DNA from: Prevotella sp.
GTDB taxonomy: Bacteria > Bacteroidota > Bacteroidia > Bacteroidales > Dysgonomonadaceae
Assembly (NCBI GenBank): GCA_031285905.1
Contig: JAITVH010000144.1
Coordinates: 1 to 40,918 of the forward strand
Reading direction: 5' to 3'
Length of the DNA: 40,918 nt
Shown piece after piece: positions 1 to 8,992 of the stretch. Within the stretch, counting starts at the first letter, position 1. Every line of letters begins with the position of its first letter. The notes under the pieces are model-generated. The model ran no database searches and had not been told where the DNA came from. It saw only the letters and a list, made by a program, of their open reading frames with translations. The translations under genes were made by a program, and so were the position numbers.

Positions 1-163
1 AGTTTTGGAAAAGACCTATTATTGAAAATGTTCAAATACTAGTGGATGTATTTAATGGATGTCTTAAAAGTAAAATGTAATAAATCATTTTGAATGTTTA
101 TTAATTCTTTAATTATTACTATTTTTAGGGGCTCAATTTTTATAATATAAAATTCAAATATCT

Positions 164-892
164 ATGAAAAAGTTTACCCTATTAAATCTAGTTTTATTTT
201 TAGTGGTTTCAGTCAGTGCCCAAATGAAGCCTCAGAGTACAGAATGGTATTATCCACAACCCCCTAAGGTAACTCCGGGAGCGGATAAGAACCAACCTCC
301 ATCGGATGCAATAATTTTATTTGATGGAAAAGACCTTTCAAAATGGGTGACGACCAAAGGTGAGGAGGCTAAATGGAAAGCGGAAAACGGACAGATGATA
401 GTCGTGCCCGGTACCGGAGATATGTGTACAAAAGAATATTTTGGTGACTGTCAGTTACATATTGAGTTTAAGTCGCCTGCGCCTGAAAATCATCATGGAC
501 AAAACAGAGGTAATAGCGGGATCTTCCTACAGAGTACTTATGAAGTGCAGGTACTGGATGCTGATAACAACCCTACATATGTGAATGGTATGGTGGGTAG
601 TATCTATAAACAGCAAGCGCCTAATGTAGATGCTTATACTAAAAACGGAGAATGGCAAATATATGATATTTATTGGAAAGCGCCGGTTTTTGGTACAGAC
701 GGTAAGTTGGAAACACCTGCAATGATAACAGTTGTATTAAATGGTATTTTGGTACAAAATAACTTTATACTGAAAGGTGATACCCCTTACATAGGATTTC
801 CTAAATACGAGGCTCATGGACGTTTGCCGCTTAAACTACAAGATCATGGAACAGGTGTGGCATTTCGCAATATATGGATAAGAAATCTTTAA
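164..892 (+). CDS. Exported DUF1080 (3-keto-disaccharide hydrolase-like) protein
   Basis: 242 aa. Residues 1-19 form a signal peptide ending in VSVSAQ with no lipobox Cys, so the product is probably periplasmic. The rest is one DUF1080 (PF06439) domain: it begins at IILFDGKDLSKWV, continues through a concanavalin-like jelly roll with the NRGNSGIFLQ stretch, and ends in the typical VAFRNIWIR strand. Characterised family members act on 3-keto-glycosides or bind glycans; the substrate here cannot be read from sequence. The start is supported by the signal peptide. It lies only 7 nt upstream of a second DUF1080 gene, so the two are probably co-transcribed. Nothing looks truncated. The family call is firm, the exact reaction is not. 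Confidence 0.85.
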   Translation: MKKFTLLNLVLFLVVSVSAQMKPQSTEWYYPQPPKVTPGADKNQPPSDAIILFDGKDLSKWVTTKGEEAKWKAENGQMIVVPGTGDMCTKEYFGDCQLHIEFKSPAPENHHGQNRGNSGIFLQSTYEVQVLDADNNPTYVNGMVGSIYKQQAPNVDAYTKNGEWQIYDIYWKAPVFGTDGKLETPAMITVVLNGILVQNNFILKGDTPYIGFPKYEAHGRLPLKLQDHGTGVAFRNIWIRNL

Positions 893-899
893 TAAAAAA

Positions 900-2282
900 A
901 TGAAGAAACTAATCTTCTTTATTACTATTTGCTCTTTATTCTTCTCTTGTAATAACAAAGGAAAAGATGAGGCAAATTTAATACTCAGAACTGCAGATTG
1001 GGATTTAAAAAATAATGCCCGAATTCAGGATAGTGTTTTAATTATTACAGATAAACAATCAACGGCTCAGTTTACAAAAGAGTATAAAAACTTTGAATTG
1101 AATCTGGAATGTAAAACTGCCCCGAATGCTATCGGTGGTATATGGATACATTCAGATGCTGTTGAAAATGCATATCCGACGATAGGTTATGAGGTATTAA
1201 TCAACAACAATATAGAAAGAACTGATTGGCGAAAATCGGGAAGCTTATCAGCTGTACGAAATTTTGGGAAACGGACAGTCAATAACGATGAATGGTTTCC
1301 AGTGAAGATAATAGTTACAGGTAATCAGATAAAAGTATATGTGAATAATGTATGGGTAGTCGATTATACTGAACCTGAGAAACCATTTCGTACCGAGGAA
1401 TATGCAGGTAGGCTATTTGATAAGGGTTTGTTCACTTTTGTCAATTACAGTGAAGCTAGGATAGAATACCGTAATATTAATATCAAAGTATTGTCGAGTG
1501 ATCTTCGGAGTGACAACCCCAATGATATAGATGAACAGGCAGATGATATTATCCGCTTGCAACAAGAGAATTATCCATCGATCGACAGTCATGTACATCT
1601 GAAAGGTTGGAGTAAAGAAGAAGCCGCGGCCATGTCCAGAAAGGTGGGGATAACCTATGGTATGGCACCTAATTGTGGTTTGAAATTCCCGATAACTTCA
1701 GATCAGGATATTTATAATTTCCTCGATACAATGAAGCATCAGCCTTTCTTCCTGCCTATGCAGGCAGAGGGTAGGGAATGGCTCGATCTGTTCACCGAGG
1801 ATGCTATGACTAAGTTTGACTATCGTTTTACGGATGCTCTCACATGGACTGATGATAAAGGTCGCCGCCAGCGGATATGGATTAAAGAAGAGACTTTTGT
1901 AGATGATAAGCAACAGTTTATGAATATGTTGGTTGACCGTGCTGTTAAGATTATCAGTACCGAGCCGGTTGATATATTTGTTAACCCGACCTTTATTCCC
2001 GATGCACTTATGCCTGAGTATGAAGCATTATGGACAACAGAACGAATGGATCGGATAATACAGGCTTTGAAAAAGGCAAATGTAGCATTGGAAATAAACA
2101 ATCGTTACAAGATTCCTTCTGCGCGATTAATCAAACAGGCAAAAGCGGGAGGTGTTAAATTTGCATTTGGTACTAATAATGGAGATCCTGATCTTGGTAA
2201 ATTGGAATATGTGATTGAAATGATCAGGGAATGTCAGATCACACAGGATGATCTATTTATTCCCCTGAGCAAAAATATCTGA
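900..2282 (+). CDS. Lipoprotein: DUF1080 domain fused to a metal-hydrolase (PHP/amidohydrolase-like) domain
   Basis: 460 aa. The lipobox LFFSC puts the lipidated Cys at residue 17. Residues about 25-200 are a second DUF1080-like jelly roll (IGGIWIHSD, then ARIEYRNINIKV). From about residue 222 a different domain starts with YPSIDSHVHLKGW, whose HxH is the usual first metal-binding motif of PHP and amidohydrolase barrels. Later stretches, VALEINNRYKIPSARLI and GGVKFAFGTNNGD, resemble the closing strands of PHP-type barrels, where the last motif normally reads SDAH; here it is TNNGD, so metal ligation may be reduced. The gene follows the preceding DUF1080 gene by 7 nt. Its last 30 bases overlap the 3' end of the convergent gene at 2253-2924. 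Substrate unknown; a periplasmic sugar-related hydrolase is an inference. Confidence 0.7.
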   Translation: MKKLIFFITICSLFFSCNNKGKDEANLILRTADWDLKNNARIQDSVLIITDKQSTAQFTKEYKNFELNLECKTAPNAIGGIWIHSDAVENAYPTIGYEVLINNNIERTDWRKSGSLSAVRNFGKRTVNNDEWFPVKIIVTGNQIKVYVNNVWVVDYTEPEKPFRTEEYAGRLFDKGLFTFVNYSEARIEYRNINIKVLSSDLRSDNPNDIDEQADDIIRLQQENYPSIDSHVHLKGWSKEEAAAMSRKVGITYGMAPNCGLKFPITSDQDIYNFLDTMKHQPFFLPMQAEGREWLDLFTEDAMTKFDYRFTDALTWTDDKGRRQRIWIKEETFVDDKQQFMNMLVDRAVKIISTEPVDIFVNPTFIPDALMPEYEALWTTERMDRIIQALKKANVALEINNRYKIPSARLIKQAKAGGVKFAFGTNNGDPDLGKLEYVIEMIRECQITQDDLFIPLSKNI

Positions 2283-2924
2283 TATCAGGTCAGATTCGTA
2301 TATATGATAGCCTACGGTATTTTGCTGGGCTACAGCAAACATAGCGTAGGCTACATTTTTAGCCTTTATTGGTTTATATTTTTTGAGTTTGCCTATCATC
2401 AATATCGAAAATATTTTCATGGCATACGTTGCCAACCTTTCGCCTAATCTGAATTCTTTCCGGTTTCCTAATAATAGAGAAGGTCGGAAGATAGATGTCG
2501 ATTGGAAAGCAATTTTTCTTAGTTCTTCTTCACACCGCCCTTTTGTTCTCAGATAGAAGTTCTTTGATTGGGGATTTGCTCCTATGGAAGATATAATGGA
2601 TAATTGCCTGGCTCCATTTAGAGATGCTGCCTTAGCAAATTGTATCGGATATTTAAGATCGACTTTTTCAAAAGCCTCTTCGCTACCTGCTTTTTTTATA
2701 GTAGTGCCCAGACAGCAAAACAAATCATCTCCTTTAACCATATTTTGGTATGATCCCGGATTATCAAAGTCGACAGCATATTGTGTCAGTTTTGAGTGAG
2801 ATATCTTGATTTCTTTCCTCACAAAGACCACCACCTTATCATATATTTCATTGGTTAATAATATTTTGAGAAGATGAGTACCTGTCAATCCTGTACTACC
2901 TATTAATATTGCTGTTTTTGCCAT
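2253..2924 (-). CDS. NAD(P)-binding oxidoreductase, HTATIP2/YbjT-like short-chain family
   Basis: 223 aa. The N-terminus AILIGSTGLTGTHLLKIL is a Rossmann dinucleotide-binding loop of the atypical (extended) short-chain dehydrogenase type. FCCLGTTIKKAGSEEAF, followed by the aligned YP..FAKAA segment, matches the NAD(P)H-binding family that includes human HTATIP2 and bacterial YbjT-like proteins; members often lack a clear catalytic tetrad and few have known substrates. RTKGRCEEEL holds the conserved Lys region. It is a single cytosolic protein with no signal peptide. Its 3' end overlaps the convergent DUF1080-hydrolase gene by 30 bp. No operon partner is evident, as mutS2 starts its own unit further on. 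Confidence 0.75.
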   Translation of the reverse strand: MAKTAILIGSTGLTGTHLLKILLTNEIYDKVVVFVRKEIKISHSKLTQYAVDFDNPGSYQNMVKGDDLFCCLGTTIKKAGSEEAFEKVDLKYPIQFAKAASLNGARQLSIISSIGANPQSKNFYLRTKGRCEEELRKIAFQSTSIFRPSLLLGNRKEFRLGERLATYAMKIFSILMIGKLKKYKPIKAKNVAYAMFAVAQQNTVGYHIYESDLISDIFAQGNK

Positions 2925-2992
2925 TTAATATCTTTTATTAATATTCTGTTTCAGAAATAAACACAATAATGATGCCAAGTTAAATCGGTGTA

Positions 2993-5455
2993 TTAATCCA
3001 TGTCAACAACTGTGATTCCGGTGCCTCCGAATTGAACATGTTCATCCTGATAATTCTTTACTCCCGGTACAGTTTGCAAGTAATCCCTTATGATTTGCCG
3101 TAAAGCTCCTGTACCTGTTCCATGAAGAATACGTACCCGATGAACGCCTACTAAAATAGCATCGTCAACGAAGTACATAACAGCTTGTAACGCTTCCTCT
3201 CCACGCATTCCACGCACATCGATTTCCTGTTTGAAATTCAGCTTCTTCTCTCGCATATCGTCACTAACAGTAGCGCTCACAGTCATACTTTTTGATTCCC
3301 TTTTCACCTGATTGTTGCTTATATATTCCAATGAATCGAGTTTTACAGTCGATTTGATCATTCCAAAAGCTACTGTTGCATTTCCTTTCTGTATGTCAAT
3401 CACCTGACCGGTTGATCCTTGTCCTTTTATCCGAACGTTATCACCAATTGTGATTTCTTTCTGTTTAGTCTCTTTTGGTTGTTTTTCTTTTTTCTTTTTA
3501 TTCTTCTCCCGATCTTTAATCTTCTGTATTTTGCGTGCTATTTTATCATCCTGGAGAGTATCCTCATTTTCCAAAGAAGACCTAAATTCGTTTAACGTTT
3601 GTCTGGCTTCTTTTGTTTTCTCTTTTTCAGCTTGAGATTCCTTTATTGTGCGGATCGTATTCTCAATTTTGGCATTGGCCTCAGATAATATACGTTCTGC
3701 TTCCAATTTGGCTTGCTTAATAATCTCTTTTCGTTGCTTCTCCACTGAAAGTAAATCACTTTCATAAGTTTCGGTTATTTCTTCCAGCCTTTTTTCTTTT
3801 TGACGTATATTCTGACGTTTTGTCTCCCAATAGCGTTTATCCCGTACAATATCCTGCAGGTATTTATCCATATTGATATAGTCACTACCTACTATTTCCG
3901 AAGCATCATTGATTACATCTTCTGGTAAGCCTATCTTTCGGGCAATTTCAATGGCAAACGAACTTCCGGGATTACCTATTGCAAGTTTAAACAGAGGCTG
4001 CATCAGATGCCGGTCGTATAGCATGGCACCATTTATAACTCCTTGGTTCTCATTTGCAAAATGCTTTAAATTTTGATAGTGTGTCGTAATTACTCCGAAC
4101 GCTTTCCTTTGATTGAAACGTTTAAGTAACGATTCGGCTATAGCTCCGCCTATCTGAGGTTCTGTCCCTCCGCCGAATTCATCAATCAGCAGTATTGTTT
4201 TGTCATTGCAATTCCTGACAAAGAATTTCATGTTGGTAAGGTGGGAACTGTATGTACTTAGGTCATTTTCAATGGATTGTTCATCTCCTATGTCAATAAA
4301 TATATCATTAAACAGTCCTACCACGGAACGTTCGTCCAATGGTATAGGCATACCACATTGTACCATATATTGGAGTAACCCAACGGTTTTCAAACATACA
4401 GACTTGCCGCCTGCATTAGGCCCGGAGATAATCAATAAGCGATTTTCTTCCTCAAGTTCAATATCGAGGGGGATGATTTCTTTATTCTGTTTGCGGTGCG
4501 ATATAAACAGAAGCGGATGCATGGCTCTGTACCACCGTATAATCCGAGTGTCCTGTATCGCTGGTTTTATAGCGCCCAGATCAATTGCAAATAATGCTTT
4601 AGCCCTGATAAAGTCTATCATTGCCAGAAACTCGTATGATTGAACAATATCGGATACTAATGGTCGTAATATATCAGTGAATGAGATTAATATCTTTACA
4701 ATTTCACGTTTCTCCTCGCTCTCTAGTTCCCTGATCCGGTTGTTTGCTTCTACTACTTCCGAAGGCTCTATGAATACAGTCTTTCCCGAAGCGGATTCGT
4801 CATGTACAATTCCTTTTATTTTGCGTTTGAAAGCAGGAGCCACCGGAATTACCAGGCGCCCGTCACGCATAGTAGGAGATACATCTTTATCTACCAGTCC
4901 TTCATTCTGAGCGGAACGCAATATTGCATTCAGGCTTTTCGATATACCGTTTGAGATGGATATCATCTCTTTTCTGATACGATTCAGTTCAGGCGAGGCA
5001 TTGTCTTTGATCCGACCAAACTTGTCAAGTATGGCGTCTATTTTATTTATAAGCTGAGGAAAAACCACAATGTCGCCTGCCAGATGATATAAATATGGAT
5101 ATGGCGTATTTTCCTCCTCTTCTTTTTTTAAAAATGATACAATGTCCCTGATGGTTTGTAATGATCGTCTAAGATCGAAAAGGTCTGTTTCGTCAATCCA
5201 GGTTCCTTCTATCCGGATATGTTTTAGTGCTGGGCGAACATCCAGAAAATAATTAGAAGGGAAGTTATCTTCTTCATTTATGATGTGAATAAATTCATCT
5301 GTTTGGGAGAGATTTTCATTTATATATCCGAAGTCGGAAGAGAAAGTCATATCAGCGACTTTTTCTTCTCCTAATGGACTAAGACATTTATTTATAAGTG
5401 ATTGGCGGATTTTGTCAAAGCCTATTTTATATTCAAAATTATCAGGATAAATCAC
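2993..5455 (-). CDS. mutS2: MutS2 (RqcU-type) ATPase with C-terminal Smr nuclease domain
   Basis: 820 aa, the normal family length. The N-terminal core/clamp region lacks a mismatch-reading domain. The ATPase has Walker A GPNAGGKS near residue 346 and Walker B TILLIDEFGGGTEP. A long charged coiled coil covers about residues 515-640, with a Lys-rich stretch near 650. A KOW-like segment (GDNVRIKGQGSTGQVIDI) follows, and the C-terminal Smr domain carries IDVRGMRGEEAL and HGTGTGALR. MutS2 homologues suppress homologous recombination or act on collided ribosomes in quality control; which applies here cannot be told from sequence. A -7 element (TATCTTTG on the minus strand, 5475-5482) sits 20 bp before the ATG, so the leader is very short and the gene is probably monocistronic. 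Confidence 0.95.
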   Translation of the reverse strand: MIYPDNFEYKIGFDKIRQSLINKCLSPLGEEKVADMTFSSDFGYINENLSQTDEFIHIINEEDNFPSNYFLDVRPALKHIRIEGTWIDETDLFDLRRSLQTIRDIVSFLKKEEEENTPYPYLYHLAGDIVVFPQLINKIDAILDKFGRIKDNASPELNRIRKEMISISNGISKSLNAILRSAQNEGLVDKDVSPTMRDGRLVIPVAPAFKRKIKGIVHDESASGKTVFIEPSEVVEANNRIRELESEEKREIVKILISFTDILRPLVSDIVQSYEFLAMIDFIRAKALFAIDLGAIKPAIQDTRIIRWYRAMHPLLFISHRKQNKEIIPLDIELEEENRLLIISGPNAGGKSVCLKTVGLLQYMVQCGMPIPLDERSVVGLFNDIFIDIGDEQSIENDLSTYSSHLTNMKFFVRNCNDKTILLIDEFGGGTEPQIGGAIAESLLKRFNQRKAFGVITTHYQNLKHFANENQGVINGAMLYDRHLMQPLFKLAIGNPGSSFAIEIARKIGLPEDVINDASEIVGSDYINMDKYLQDIVRDKRYWETKRQNIRQKEKRLEEITETYESDLLSVEKQRKEIIKQAKLEAERILSEANAKIENTIRTIKESQAEKEKTKEARQTLNEFRSSLENEDTLQDDKIARKIQKIKDREKNKKKKEKQPKETKQKEITIGDNVRIKGQGSTGQVIDIQKGNATVAFGMIKSTVKLDSLEYISNNQVKRESKSMTVSATVSDDMREKKLNFKQEIDVRGMRGEEALQAVMYFVDDAILVGVHRVRILHGTGTGALRQIIRDYLQTVPGVKNYQDEHVQFGGTGITVVDMD

Positions 5456-6066
5456 GATTTTTATTTTTAGGATGCAAAGATAATGAATAGATTGGCAGTC
5501 TTATTAAAAGTGTAATAAATAACCTTATATATTTGGAATATAAAAACAAAATTGTATTTTTACACTTTGAAATACGTTTTATAAAAGAGGATATCAAAAA
5601 ATGTTAGACTTCACAGCACATTTTAAAGAATCTCTTAAGTTTTGGCTCGAATGTTTTCGGTTGCTGAAGAATATTACAGACTAAAAATATCTAAGATACG
5701 AAATAAAACCAATGCTGCAGAGAAAATTCGGATATATTGGGCATTTATTACTCCGACAGTGGCTTTTTAATAGATACGGTTCTGTTTTCTGCTTGGGAAA
5801 GTTGAGATAGAATTTGGTCATTGAATATTAAAACTCTAAGGCATTGGTTTTTTTATTACCTACATTTTCCCTTTTACTTATATATGATTTGTCAGGCTGT
5901 TTTTGATAATTCGATATTGGATATGTTGAACCGTCTGGTGATACATTATAATACATATATATTGATCTTTTCTTTTTTATATTCATTCTAAATAATCTTT
6001 GTGTTTTTGTCTGTCTTTCGGTAAAAAATATGCATCTTTGTAACCCAAATTAAAAGGTGATATACT
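5456..6066. other. Intergenic region between divergent mutS2 and feoAB
   Basis: This 611-bp AT-rich gap separates two divergent genes. It holds the mutS2 -7 element (5475-5482, minus). There is one 27-codon reading frame at 5601-5684 (begins MLDFTAHFKESLKF) with a purine-rich AGAGG 10 nt before its ATG. A weak feoAB -7 element (CATCTTTG, one mismatch to TAnnTTTG) lies at 6033-6040. The small frame has no recognisable family and I do not call it a gene. No hairpin terminator, tRNA or repeat was found. Confidence 0.5.
5475..5482 (-). promoter_or_regulatory. -7 promoter element of mutS2
   Basis: The minus strand reads TATCTTTG, a perfect match to the Bacteroidetes TAnnTTTG -7 consensus, 20 bp upstream of the mutS2 start. 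No clear TTTG -33 partner is visible at the expected distance. Confidence 0.5.
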
Positions 6067-8550
6067 ATGCTTTTATCTGAGCTGAAAACGGGTGAGAAAG
6101 GGATAATTGTTAAAGTTAACGGCAGTGGTGCTTTTCGTAAACGTATCTTGGAGATGGGATTTGTGCGAGGCAAAGCTATTAAAGTTATATTGAACGCACC
6201 CCTAAAAGATCCTATTAAGTATAAGATAATGGACTACGAAGTATCTCTTCGGCGTAGTGAGGCAAGGCTGATAGAGGTAGTCTATTCAAATACCGAGATT
6301 GAAAAAAAAGATGTTGTCTTAAATAATAATTTTGAGGATGTAAAATCGGAAGAACAAAAAGAATTAAAGGTCAATTCCTCAAAACAGGCATCAGATAATA
6401 AGAAAGAGATAAAAGTGGCATTAGTCGGGAATCCTAATGCAGGAAAAACATCTTTATTTAATATAGCCTCAGGTGCTCACGAGCATGTAGGTAACTATGG
6501 TGGAGTCACGGTTGACTCAAAGGAAGGTAAATTTAAACATGGAGGATATACCTTTCGTATTGTAGATCTTCCCGGAACATATTCGTTATCCGCATATACT
6601 CCGGAAGAGCTCTTTGTACGAAAACATATAATTGAAGATGTACCTGATGTTATTATCAATATAGTTGCGGCATCTAATCTGGAACGTAATTTATATTTAA
6701 CGACGGAGCTGATTGATTTGGAAGTTCCGGTGGTGATCGCCCTGAATATGTATGATGAACTGGTTGCCAGTGGAAGTGAATTTAATTACCAGATGCTATC
6801 AAAAATGATAGGCATTCCGATGGTTCCCACTGTCGCAAAATCAGGGTCGGGCATCAAGGAATTATTCGACGCGGTTATTCGTTTACATGAAGATAAAGAT
6901 CCTTCTGTGCGGAAAGTACATATCAATTACGGAAACACAATAGAAAATGCGATAAGCAAGTTGAATATCCAGATTGAGAAGAATAAGGAGTCAAGTTTGT
7001 TATTCCCCCGCAGATATATTTCTGTTAAATTACTAGAGAAAGATAATGATATAGACGCTTATGTAAATACACTTCCTCACTGTGATGATATATTGGGGTT
7101 AAGGAGTACAGAGATCAGGTATGTTGAGGAAACAATGGGTGAAGATACTGAATCCGCCTTAACGAATGCCCGATATGGGTTTATAGCTGGAGCCCTAAAG
7201 GAAACATTGAAGGAAAAAACTCATGAATCGGACAGTACTAGAATAATAGACTCCATTGTTACTAATAAGTATGTAGGTTTCCCTATATTTTTCTTTTTCA
7301 TGTGGATAATGTTCGAATGTACATTTAGGCTGGGTGCTTATCCTATGGATTGGATAGAAAATGGAGTCGCATTATTTGGCAACTTTGTTCGCAATATGAT
7401 GACAGATGGCATGCTAAAGGATTTGTTAGTAGATGGTATAATTGGAGGGGTAGGTGGTGTTATTGTATTCTTACCTAATATCTTAATATTATATGCGTTT
7501 ATCTCATTCATGGAAGATTCAGGATATATGGCTCGGGCTGCATTTATAATGGACAAAGTGATGCATAAGATGGGGTTACACGGGAAATCATTTATTCCTC
7601 TGGTTATGGGCTTTGGTTGTAATGTCCCGGCCATTTTGGCTACACGTACGATCGAGAGCCGTAATAGCCGGATGATAACCATGATGATTAATCCTTTTAT
7701 GTCATGTAGTGCCCGATTACCAGTATATTTATTATTTGTAGGTCTGTTTTTTAAATCATATGCCAGTTTTGTTTTGTTCGGACTTTATTTTACGGGTATT
7801 ATAATAGCTATTATATCTGCACGTCTATTCAAGAAATTTTTATTCCCGAAAGAGGATATTCCTTTCGTAATGGAACTGCCTCCATATCGTATGCCTACAT
7901 TGAGGGCTGTACTTATACATATGTGGGACAAATCGAAGCAATACCTGAGGAAAATGGGAGGAGTCATTCTTATTGCTTCTATTATAATATGGTTTTTAGG
8001 CTATTTTCCTCAAAGTGAAGAATTACAAAGCACTTTTGAGTCCGAGATAACAGATATCCAATTGCAGATAGAAAATAAACAAATTGAACAAGGAGAAGCG
8101 GATGACCTGATAGCTGAAATAGAAAATCAACAAAATATTATTCAACAGGAAAATTCATATATTGGTCGTATCGGAAAAATAATAGAACCAGTGATGCGTC
8201 CTCTTGGTTTTGATTGGAAAATCAGCGTAAGTTTACTATCAGGTATGGCAGCCAAGGAGGTTGTGGTAAGTACTTTAGGCGTTTTGTATACAGGAGATTC
8301 TGAAAATTATGAATCACTTGAAAGCCGGCTGTTAAATGAAAAAAATATAGAAGGAACATTTGTCTTTACACCGTTGGTTGTTCTCAGTTTGCTTTTATTT
8401 GTGTTGATCTATTTTCCTTGCGTTGCTACTATTGCAGCTATAAAAGAAGAATCTGGATCATGGAAGTGGGGAATATTCAGCATTTTTTATACGACAATAT
8501 TGGCATGGGTAATCTCATTTTTGGTGTATCAAATCGGATCTTTATTCTGA
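6067..8550 (+). CDS. feoB: FeoAB fusion: ferrous iron transporter with N-terminal FeoA domain
   Basis: 827 aa. Residues 1-74 are a FeoA SH3-like domain (LSELKTGEKGIIVKV, RRSEARLIEV), joined by a charged linker to FeoB. The G domain shows G1 GNPNAGKT near residue 121, G3 DLPGTYSL near 167 and G4 NMYD near 226. A helical spacer leads into the polytopic membrane part from about residue 390, with the family Gate motifs including GFGCNVPAILATRTIE and SGMAAKEVVVSTLGVLY. It imports Fe2+ across the inner membrane. FeoA-FeoB fusions are known in Bacteroidetes. A GGTGA sequence 8 nt before the ATG may be the ribosome site. The usual small Cys-rich partner is not directly downstream; a candidate is at 14697-14855. 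Confidence 0.96.
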   Translation: MLLSELKTGEKGIIVKVNGSGAFRKRILEMGFVRGKAIKVILNAPLKDPIKYKIMDYEVSLRRSEARLIEVVYSNTEIEKKDVVLNNNFEDVKSEEQKELKVNSSKQASDNKKEIKVALVGNPNAGKTSLFNIASGAHEHVGNYGGVTVDSKEGKFKHGGYTFRIVDLPGTYSLSAYTPEELFVRKHIIEDVPDVIINIVAASNLERNLYLTTELIDLEVPVVIALNMYDELVASGSEFNYQMLSKMIGIPMVPTVAKSGSGIKELFDAVIRLHEDKDPSVRKVHINYGNTIENAISKLNIQIEKNKESSLLFPRRYISVKLLEKDNDIDAYVNTLPHCDDILGLRSTEIRYVEETMGEDTESALTNARYGFIAGALKETLKEKTHESDSTRIIDSIVTNKYVGFPIFFFFMWIMFECTFRLGAYPMDWIENGVALFGNFVRNMMTDGMLKDLLVDGIIGGVGGVIVFLPNILILYAFISFMEDSGYMARAAFIMDKVMHKMGLHGKSFIPLVMGFGCNVPAILATRTIESRNSRMITMMINPFMSCSARLPVYLLFVGLFFKSYASFVLFGLYFTGIIIAIISARLFKKFLFPKEDIPFVMELPPYRMPTLRAVLIHMWDKSKQYLRKMGGVILIASIIIWFLGYFPQSEELQSTFESEITDIQLQIENKQIEQGEADDLIAEIENQQNIIQQENSYIGRIGKIIEPVMRPLGFDWKISVSLLSGMAAKEVVVSTLGVLYTGDSENYESLESRLLNEKNIEGTFVFTPLVVLSLLLFVLIYFPCVATIAAIKEESGSWKWGIFSIFYTTILAWVISFLVYQIGSLF

Positions 8551-8992
8551 TATGGCAGCTAGTTAATGATTTTCTATAATTGCACTGATTATATCCGAGA
8601 GCTAAATAAGTCTATTTTGTCTTTTTTGACATTTGCAGACTGCATAAGTTATATAAGCTCCTTTATGAAAAAATGAGATTAAAAAACGTTAAATTTATCG
8701 TGTATTATATCACAAATCCTTCTATATAACCTATAGATGATCTCTATATCAATCATATTTCTATTTTAGAAGCCTTCCGTTAACTTAATTTAAATATTGT
8801 CTCTTCGTTTTAACACATTTGGTTGATTGAGGGCTATCATATTGCTACTCTTTTATAATTTAGGTGAATATTTGTTTCTTTTCTCAAAAAGAATTAAATT
8901 TGCACCACATTGAGCAAACGGATACAATAATTCCCAACATGGTATTAGAATGTTAGAAACAAATTATTTAATGTTAATAAAGTAGTGTTTGT
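8551..8992 (+). other. Upstream region of the SusC/D operon
   Basis: 442 bp with no reading frame of note. No strong terminator hairpin follows feoB. The operon promoter lies at 8871-8902, leaving an untranslated leader of roughly 80 nt before the susC-like ATG. The leader contains only a weak 5-bp hairpin (AACAT/ATGTT near 8936-8955). Confidence 0.5.
8871..8902 (+). promoter_or_regulatory. Sigma-ABfr-type promoter of the SusC/D operon
   Basis: TTTG at 8871-8874, a 20-bp spacer, then TAAATTTG at 8895-8902. Both boxes match the Bacteroidetes primary sigma consensus (TTTG, 19-21 bp, TAnnTTTG) exactly. The start of transcription is expected near 8909. Confidence 0.75.

Noticed and set aside
5601-5684. 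27-codon frame beginning MLDFTAHFKESL in the mutS2-feoAB gap
   Set aside because: A purine-rich sequence precedes it, but there is no recognisable family or conservation evidence. Mentioned in the region entry only.
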